From Eubacterium sp. (GTDB lineage: Bacteria > Bacillota > Clostridia > Lachnospirales > Lachnospiraceae), in the NCBI GenBank assembly GCA_020844525.1, contig JAJGAH010000080.1, forward strand, positions 1 to 8,826: DNA of 8,826 bases. The letters are read 5' to 3'. This document shows positions 5,036 to 8,826 of the stretch, one piece after another (the first letter of the stretch is position 1; each line of letters begins with the position of its first letter). The notes beneath the pieces were generated by a model. That model saw only the letters and a list, made by a program, of their open reading frames with translations, was not told where the DNA came from and did no database searches. A program made the translations under genes and the position numbers.

Positions 5036-5268
5036 GCCACCACCTTCTCTCTCAGCTTCCGGATCAGATAATCCGGATCCACACTAGTAAGGATTCCGTA
5101 CCAGCCGGAATGAAAGAACTTCTCAAGCCGCATGGCTTCATCCATCGCCATCCTGTTTGCCGGATTCTTCTTCAGCCTCTTCAGTGCTGACAGGTAATCT
5201 TTTGCTGCCTGTGCTACGATCGCATTGGCAAGATTCTCATACGGATCGGAGCCGTAATTCTTGTTCAT
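5032..5268 (-). CDS. Small conserved phage protein of unknown function
   Basis: A 78-residue protein from the ATG at 5268, six bases after AAGGAGG. It is mostly helical and basic in the middle: YENLANAIVAQAAKDYLSAL (10-29), RLKKNP, then FFHSGWYGILTSVDPDYLIR (51-70). I recall closely similar short proteins immediately upstream of DUF1492-like regulators in many Clostridia prophages; no function is known. Its stop overlaps the ATG of the next gene (ATGA), so the two are translationally coupled and may act together. No catalytic residues, signal peptide or membrane segment are visible. Confidence 0.85.
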   Translation of the reverse strand: MNKNYGSDPYENLANAIVAQAAKDYLSALKRLKKNPANRMAMDEAMRLEKFFHSGWYGILTSVDPDYLIRKLREKVVA

Positions 5269-5308
5269 ATGCAGCCTCCTTGAAATGCTTAGTTTCTCGC
5301 TCCTCGGA

Positions 5309-5359
5309 TTGGCATATGTTTGTCATTGGTTGTCATAGATTGACTCTGATTGTCATTAA
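5309..5359. repeat. Tandem TTGTCAT repeat array, 10-bp period
   Basis: On the plus strand TTGTCATTGG (5320), TTGTCATAGA (5330), TTGACTCTGA (5340) and TTGTCATTAA (5350) follow one another without gaps, and TTGGCATATGT (5309) is a likely fifth, weaker copy at 11-bp distance. Three copies share TTGTCAT exactly. The array fills the only gap in the operon between the helicase stop (5356-5358, inside the last copy) and the start of the 78-residue gene. One copy per helical turn suggests a row of binding sites for one protein, as in an operator or iteron set; the partner is unknown. Confidence 0.7.
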
Positions 5360-6738
5360 GAGAGTCGCGCTCTCACAGCCCGGATCAGGTTCTCCTGTGT
5401 GGTGTTCTTTCCATCCAGTGCCTTCAATACATCCTCATCAATCGTGTCCTTCGTCACGATGTTATGAATGGTGACGGGTTCGGTCTGTCCCTGACGGTTC
5501 AATCTACAGTCCATCTGAAGTCGCATCTCAAGGCTCCAACAGAGGGATACCCAGATCAGGATATGACCACCATGCTGCAGGTTAAGCCCGTGTCCGGCAG
5601 ATGCAGGTGAGATCAGGGCGACTGGAATCTTGCCTGCATTCCAGTCGGCTACATCCTCAGAGGACTTTAGGTCCCGGACTGTGATTCCCTGCTCTTTCAG
5701 GTATTCGATAATCCTGCTCCGGTCATGCTGGTACCAATAAGCAATAAGAACGTTCTGACCAACTGCTTCCTCAATGAGATCAGACAGCATCTCCAGTTTC
5801 CGGTCATGAATGCGGATCATCTCGTGGTTCTCGTTATAAACCGCGCCATTTGCCATTTCGAGAAGCCGCCCGGAGAGGACTGCTGCATTGGCGGCATCAA
5901 TCTCATCACCGTCTACCGTAAGGACCAGATCCTTCCGAAGACTCTCGTACAGCTTTTTCTCCGCCGGGCTCATCTCTACCATATGATTGACTGTCACGCA
6001 CTTCGGAAGATCCGGCAGGAAGTCCTTTGCCTTCATGGAAACAGAGATGTCACCGATCTTCTTGTAAATTGCTTCCTCCGCGCCCGGCAGCGGCACGTAG
6101 TTGTAAACCACTCCGGTGTACGGATTCATGCCACCGGGCCGGAAGTAGGCTTCGCGGTATCTGCCGATAAATCTTCCGAGGCGCTTACCCTGATCGATAA
6201 TGGCAACCTCGCCCCAGAGATCCAGAAGTCCGTTACTCGCCGGTGTCCCGGTAAGCCCCCAGATCCGCTTAATGTAAGGACGGGCTTTCCGGAGTGCCTT
6301 GTAGCGCTGGCTCTTGTAATTCTTGAAAGAGCTGAGCTCATCCACCACCACACAATCGAACGGCCACGAGGTGTGATGCTGCTCAAAGAAGTCTACCAGC
6401 CATTTCACGTTCTCCCGATTGATCACGTAAATATCGGCCTCGGCCTTTAAAGCTATTACACGTTCTTTCACACTGCCAATCAACACCGACATTCGAAGGT
6501 CCTTGGTGTGATTCCAGAGATCTTTCTCCTGCGGCCACACGTCCCTTGCTACCCGGAGAGGCGCGATCACCAGTGTTTTCTGCACTGCAAACTCGTCGTA
6601 CATGAGATCCTTAATTGCAGTGAGACTAATAATCGTTTTTCCAAGACCCATCTCCAAGATCAGAAGTGCCTCTGGATGCTCCTCGATGAACTTCACGCAA
6701 TAGTTCTGATAACTATGCATCTGTTCCCGCATCAACAT
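5356..6738 (-). CDS. SNF2-type DEAD/DEAH-box helicase
   Basis: A 460-residue superfamily 2 ATPase with ATG at 6738, seven bases after AAGGAGG. Motif I is LEMGLGKTIISL (Walker A, 28-39). Motif II is VVVDELSSF (130-138), DELS taking the place of DEAH. Motif III is WGLTGTPASNG (160-170). Motif V is ISPASAGHGLNLQ (376-388), and motif VI is QMDCRLNRQGQ (408-418) with the arginine finger. It is the short SNF2 form common in phages: two RecA-like lobes without accessory chromatin domains, expected to translocate on double-stranded DNA or remodel protein-DNA complexes during replication or recombination. It lies directly after VRR-NUC and the coiled-coil gene, a common phage arrangement. The start overlaps the stop of the preceding gene by seven bases. 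Confidence 0.95.
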   Translation of the reverse strand: MLMREQMHSYQNYCVKFIEEHPEALLILEMGLGKTIISLTAIKDLMYDEFAVQKTLVIAPLRVARDVWPQEKDLWNHTKDLRMSVLIGSVKERVIALKAEADIYVINRENVKWLVDFFEQHHTSWPFDCVVVDELSSFKNYKSQRYKALRKARPYIKRIWGLTGTPASNGLLDLWGEVAIIDQGKRLGRFIGRYREAYFRPGGMNPYTGVVYNYVPLPGAEEAIYKKIGDISVSMKAKDFLPDLPKCVTVNHMVEMSPAEKKLYESLRKDLVLTVDGDEIDAANAAVLSGRLLEMANGAVYNENHEMIRIHDRKLEMLSDLIEEAVGQNVLIAYWYQHDRSRIIEYLKEQGITVRDLKSSEDVADWNAGKIPVALISPASAGHGLNLQHGGHILIWVSLCWSLEMRLQMDCRLNRQGQTEPVTIHNIVTKDTIDEDVLKALDGKNTTQENLIRAVRARLS

Positions 6739-7082
6739 CGATTGACCTCCTTGTTTGCCAGCAGATTGATCGTTCCGACTGTATTCGAGATTGCTCTGCG
6801 GTCCAGCTCTTTTTCTGAGATCAGAGAAGAAAGCTTATCTGACTCCATGTGGACCTTCTCCATCGTTTCCTTGTAGTGTTTGTGGTCCTCGCTGATCATC
6901 TCGTTTAACTCATGGATGCATTCCTCGTCGTCGGCATGCTCAAGGTCAAGCTCATTCACCCATTCAACGATGGCCTCCTTCATCTCCTGACCCATGTGTT
7001 TATCAATAAGGCGGATCAGATCCTCTCCGGAAAGAATCGTCTCCAGAGATCCGTCTTTCAATTTGATAATGCTTCCCATCAT
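6732..7082 (-). CDS. Hypothetical acidic coiled-coil phage protein
   Basis: A 116-residue protein that I do not assign to a family. It opens MMGSIIKLKDGSLETIL. A strongly acidic helical middle follows (about 24-70), then a predicted coiled coil (about 60-100, with MESDKLSSLISEKELDRR), ending CNKEV-like in ANKEVNRC. There is no zinc or catalytic motif. Two ATGs stand side by side at 7082 and 7079; AAGGAG is four bases before the first and seven before the second, so 7079 may be the real start. It overlaps VRR-NUC at its start and the helicase at its end, so it is part of the replication operon and may be an accessory factor for one of them (inference). Confidence 0.75.
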   Translation of the reverse strand: MMGSIIKLKDGSLETILSGEDLIRLIDKHMGQEMKEAIVEWVNELDLEHADDEECIHELNEMISEDHKHYKETMEKVHMESDKLSSLISEKELDRRAISNTVGTINLLANKEVNRC

Positions 7083-7369
7083 CTGTCTCCTTTCTGTGTG
7101 ACTGCAGCAAGGATGCCGGGGATCTCGTCTGGGTCATCCAGAACGAATACCTGAAAGCCGAGATGACGAAGACGGACATGTCTTCGAATCTGCAGCTTTC
7201 TCGGTTTCCTGCCCGGTGCCTTAACCTCCACAAAGGCGATGCGACCACCAGGCATAAGAATGACCCGGTCCGGCATGCCATTTGTGCCCGGGGAGACGAA
7301 CTTCGGGCACCAGCCGCCTGCTGCCTTCACTGCTGCAACAAGGCGCTGCTCGACTTCCTTCTCATTCAT
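7079..7369 (-). CDS. VRR-NUC domain nuclease
   Basis: A 96-residue stand-alone VRR-NUC protein of the PD-(D/E)XK superfamily. The catalytic pattern is visible as GMPDRVILMPGG (31-42, D34), then FVEVKAPG (46-53, E48 and K50) and a downstream QIRRH (60-64). Members cut structured or double-stranded DNA with divalent metal; in phages they usually sit beside an SNF2 helicase, as here with one small gene between. I chose ATG 7369, giving MNEKEVEQRL, because GGAGG lies six bases upstream; the ATG at 7375 is too close to that site and the frame to 7393 has none. It overlaps the upstream gene's stop by eight bases. Confidence 0.93.
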   Translation of the reverse strand: MNEKEVEQRLVAAVKAAGGWCPKFVSPGTNGMPDRVILMPGGRIAFVEVKAPGRKPRKLQIRRHVRLRHLGFQVFVLDDPDEIPGILAAVTQKGDR

Positions 7370-7592
7370 CCGCATCCTCCAGCTCATCGGCATTCATAGC
7401 CTCGGCCATGCGGTAGATGGCGTAGTCGGCGTCCGCCAGATTCTTATAAATGCCAAGCGGCATCCGGACCTGTTCCTTTCCGGCTCCCCGGACCGCATAC
7501 ACGCATGCCCTGCCGCATTTCATTTTGCTGGTGATCACTCCGTCAAACCGGTCAAGATTTACCATTGTTCCCATCGGTGTATAAACAAACAT
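7362..7592 (-). CDS. Hypothetical small phage protein
   Basis: A 76-residue protein from the ATG at 7592, eight bases after AAGGAGG. It begins MFVYTPMGTMVNLDRFDGVI, then has a short cysteine pair (KCGRAC, 25-30), RMPLGIYKNLADADYAIYRM (43-62) and an acidic end. The pattern of a short beta-rich N-terminus followed by 'LGxYxxxxxA' resembles small phage and plasmid proteins I have seen annotated as hypothetical, but I cannot name a family. Its place between the 110-residue gene and VRR-NUC, with a stop overlapping the next gene, puts it in the replication operon. Confidence 0.75.
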   Translation of the reverse strand: MFVYTPMGTMVNLDRFDGVITSKMKCGRACVYAVRGAGKEQVRMPLGIYKNLADADYAIYRMAEAMNADELEDADE

Positions 7593-7610
7593 TGCTCTTC
7601 CCTCCTTCCA

Positions 7611-7943
7611 TCACTGCTTTTCGCCAAACAGGTGCTCTGACATCTCATGCGCCATCTGCACCACTTTCCGGTCGACGTCGTTTCTCGTGTCGCCCTTCAG
7701 ATCACCGTAGAATACGTCGATGTACTCGTTATCAAGGTCCGGATGCTCACGGAACATGCGATCCTCCGTATCGGAACAAACCTGATCCACTTTGTACATC
7801 GCACGCATAACCTTCTCGTAGTCCTGACTCGGCATCACCTCTGACAAAATGGTGATCACCTCGCTGTATGCTGTCTTGAAAAGCCGCATCGCAGCTCCCG
7901 CTCTCATATACTTTTCAACCGTTCTATCTTTACGACTCAGCAT
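7611..7943 (-). CDS. Hypothetical phage protein, helical
   Basis: A 110-residue protein starting at ATG 7943 (MLSRKDRTVEKYMRAGA), nine bases after AGGAG. It is mostly helical; notable segments are AAMRLFKTAYSEVITILSEV and the acidic FREHPDLDNEYIDVFYGDLK (about 63-82). I recall comparable hypothetical proteins placed directly after VapE in Clostridia prophages, without function. The frame stays open upstream to 8456, but that stretch crosses the noncoding control region and overlaps VapE, so I reject the longer form. It opens the tightly packed part of the operon and is 18 bases from the next gene. Confidence 0.78.
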   Translation of the reverse strand: MLSRKDRTVEKYMRAGAAMRLFKTAYSEVITILSEVMPSQDYEKVMRAMYKVDQVCSDTEDRMFREHPDLDNEYIDVFYGDLKGDTRNDVDRKVVQMAHEMSEHLFGEKQ

Positions 7944-7996
7944 CGTTTTAATCTCCTCTCTGGACAAATGGATGGACGACTGGCTCAAATTCCCCT

Positions 7997-8031
7997 TACG
8001 CGCGTATACGCGTATGCGCCCACATGCGCCC
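7997..8031. repeat. Alternating purine-pyrimidine tract with 10-bp repeats
   Basis: From 7997 to 8019 every base alternates pyrimidine and purine (23 bases), a composition that can adopt Z-DNA. It holds three overlapping palindromes: TACGCGCGTA (7997-8006), CGCGTATACGCG (8001-8012) and ATACGCGTAT (8006-8015). TACGCG recurs at 7997 and 8007, and ATGCGCCCA at 8014 and 8024, each 10 bp apart, like iterons in phase with the helix. It lies in the gap after VapE beside an AT-rich block. Confidence 0.6.
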
Positions 8032-8033
8032 AT

Positions 8034-8087
8034 GCTTTTATTACTAAAATTCTTATTATTTTGTGCTATATAGAAAAGAAATAAGGT
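8034..8087. other. AT-rich block, candidate DNA-unwinding or promoter region
   Basis: This stretch between the 10-bp repeats and the GGGGACAAG inverted repeat is almost entirely A and T, in sharp contrast to the GC-rich neighbours. It contains TTATTATTTT and CTATATAG on the plus strand. Next to short repeats and downstream of a replication helicase gene, it could be the melting region of a replication origin, or hold the minus-strand promoter for the operon starting at 7943. I could not pick a single convincing -35/-10 pair. Confidence 0.4.
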
Positions 8088-8146
8088 TGTGCCAGTTCGT
8101 CCCAGAAATGCCCGTAAATAAAGGCTTTCTTGCTGGACAGCCATTT

Positions 8147-8175
8147 GGGGACAAGGTGGATCCCGGCTTGTCCCC
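8147..8175. repeat. Perfect 9-bp inverted repeat GGGGACAAG
   Basis: GGGGACAAG at 8147-8155 and its exact complement CTTGTCCCC at 8167-8175 flank an 11-base spacer. No U-tract follows in either direction, so it is not a standard terminator. Related GTCCC words occur nearby at 8096-8103 (TTCGTCCC), 8183-8188 (CGTCCA) and 8196-8203 (TTTGTCCC). It lies just after the VapE stop and could be a dimer-protein operator or part of an origin. Confidence 0.65.
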
Positions 8176-8211
8176 TGTGCCTCGTCCAAGGGGAGTTTGT
8201 CCCATGAAAGG

Positions 8212-8826
8212 TCACTCATGGTCCGTCTCCTCATCCGTTTTCCGGATATAAACCCGCTGGCGACCGTAAGCAGGATTGGATCTCCTCTCACCGGTCTTTT
8301 CCCAGTTCTCCATTCGCTCCATGATGGCAGCGATGGCATAGCTGTCCTTGGACTCGATGTCCGCCTGCTTCTTTCCAAAGCACTCGCACCAGATCTCGAT
8401 GTTACTGACGACCCTGCGCTGCACCTTTCCCTGTGCCCGGAGGGGATCGTCACCATATAGGAAGTAGTTCCTTCTCTCGTCGACGGTCATCTCCTCCCAG
8501 TTCTCGGGAAGAAGGGTATCCAGATACTCCCGCACCATTCCCTCGCGGTCATCCTGCTCCATGGCTTCCTTCTGCTCGCCCTCGGCATAGCCTTCCAGAT
8601 CCGGAGAAAGGTACAGCTTCTCTTCCGGCTCCAGCACTTTCACCTCGGCCCAGATCTGGTCGACGGTCTCCTGTTCCAGATCCCACGGGTGGTACTTTCC
8701 CTTCCCGGTGACCTTCACGTTCCAGTAGCGCCGGTTTCCGGTAATATCCCTCAGATACCCCTTCTCTGCATTCGTCGTTCCGAAAAAGACACACTGCCTC
8801 GGATGAGGCTCGACCCTGCGACCGAA
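8212..8826 (-). CDS. VapE-like replication helicase/primase protein, C-terminal part
   Basis: The frame is open from the right edge of the window to a TGA at 8212, giving the last 204 residues; the start and the Walker motifs lie outside. The visible segment opens with PRQCVFFGTTN, then YLRDITGNRRYWNVKV, the diagnostic block of virulence-associated protein E (Pfam VirE/VapE), a superfamily 3-like ATPase. The rest is helical and acidic up to an end rich in Arg, Tyr and Glu. VapE proteins in phages and phage-inducible islands act with or as the replication primase-helicase; the 'virulence' name is historical. It is the first gene of the visible early region, and its stop is followed by a 268-base noncoding gap with repeats. 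Confidence 0.92.
   Translation of the reverse strand, partial: FGRRVEPHPRQCVFFGTTNAEKGYLRDITGNRRYWNVKVTGKGKYHPWDLEQETVDQIWAEVKVLEPEEKLYLSPDLEGYAEGEQKEAMEQDDREGMVREYLDTLLPENWEEMTVDERRNYFLYGDDPLRAQGKVQRRVVSNIEIWCECFGKKQADIESKDSYAIAAIMERMENWEKTGERRSNPAYGRQRVYIRKTDEETDHE

Noticed and set aside
5309..5359. CRISPR array.
   Set aside because: Units are only 10 bp, without the 25-37 bp repeats and unique spacers of a CRISPR, and no cas gene is present.
5725..6450. A 241-codon plus-strand open frame.
   Set aside because: It is the antisense shadow of the SNF2 helicase, which carries all expected motifs.
8147..8175. The GGGGACAAG inverted repeat as a VapE terminator.
   Set aside because: No U-tract follows the stem on either strand.
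7944..8456. A 171-codon upstream extension of the 7611-7943 gene in the same frame.
   Set aside because: It overlaps VapE in another frame, then crosses the repeat-rich noncoding gap. The product is unrecognised, and the ATG at 7943 has a proper ribosome site.

Overview
The window looks like the early-to-middle part of a prophage or temperate siphophage genome from a Gram-positive Clostridia host, most likely Lachnospiraceae or a relative. The grounds are strong AAGGAGG-type ribosome binding sites, stop/start overlaps between adjacent genes, a gene set familiar from gut Clostridia prophages (VapE, VRR-NUC, SNF2 helicase, DUF1492-type regulator, HNH, ParB-methyltransferase, 'virulence-related protein', amidoligase) and no housekeeping genes. 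The host assignment is inference. No integrase, repressor, terminase, tRNA, IS element or CRISPR array is visible.

Almost every gene reads on the minus strand, so transcription runs from high to low coordinates. At the right edge is the C-terminal part of a VapE-like replication helicase (8212-8826). It is followed by a 268-bp noncoding gap (7944-8211) holding a perfect 9-bp inverted repeat, an AT-rich block and an alternating purine-pyrimidine tract with 10-bp spaced repeats; this gap is the best candidate here for a replication origin or control region. Next is a tightly packed early operon: two small unknown proteins (7611-7943, 7362-7592), a VRR-NUC nuclease (7079-7369), a coiled-coil unknown (6732-7082), an SNF2-type helicase (5356-6738), a TTGTCAT repeat array (5309-5359), a small conserved phage protein (5032-5268) and a DUF1492/sigma-region-4-like regulator (4601-5035).

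A terminator-like hairpin (4473-4505) lies just before an HNH endonuclease (4092-4451). In the opposite orientation sits a self-contained Phd/YefM-ParE/RelE toxin-antitoxin cassette (3522-4089) with its own promoter and a three-copy 11-bp operator-like repeat. It appears to be an accessory insertion in the minus-strand operon.

To the left is a second minus-strand group: a Cys4 zinc-finger protein (2885-3157), a ParB-N6/N4 methyltransferase fusion (1711-2970) that overlaps it by 86 bases, a small conserved phage protein (1427-1693) whose natural ATG is followed by an in-frame amber codon, the 'virulence-related' protein (641-1342) and a putative amidoligase cut by the window edge (1-514). A related 56-57 bp noncoding element precedes the last two genes.

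Functionally the right half replicates and processes phage DNA and the regulator probably controls later genes. The left half modifies DNA (methylation) and carries accessory enzymes. The observations most worth checking are the amber codon at 1703-1705, the paired intergenic elements at 564-620 and 1372-1427, the repeat arrays at 5309-5359 and 7997-8031, and the 86-base gene overlap.
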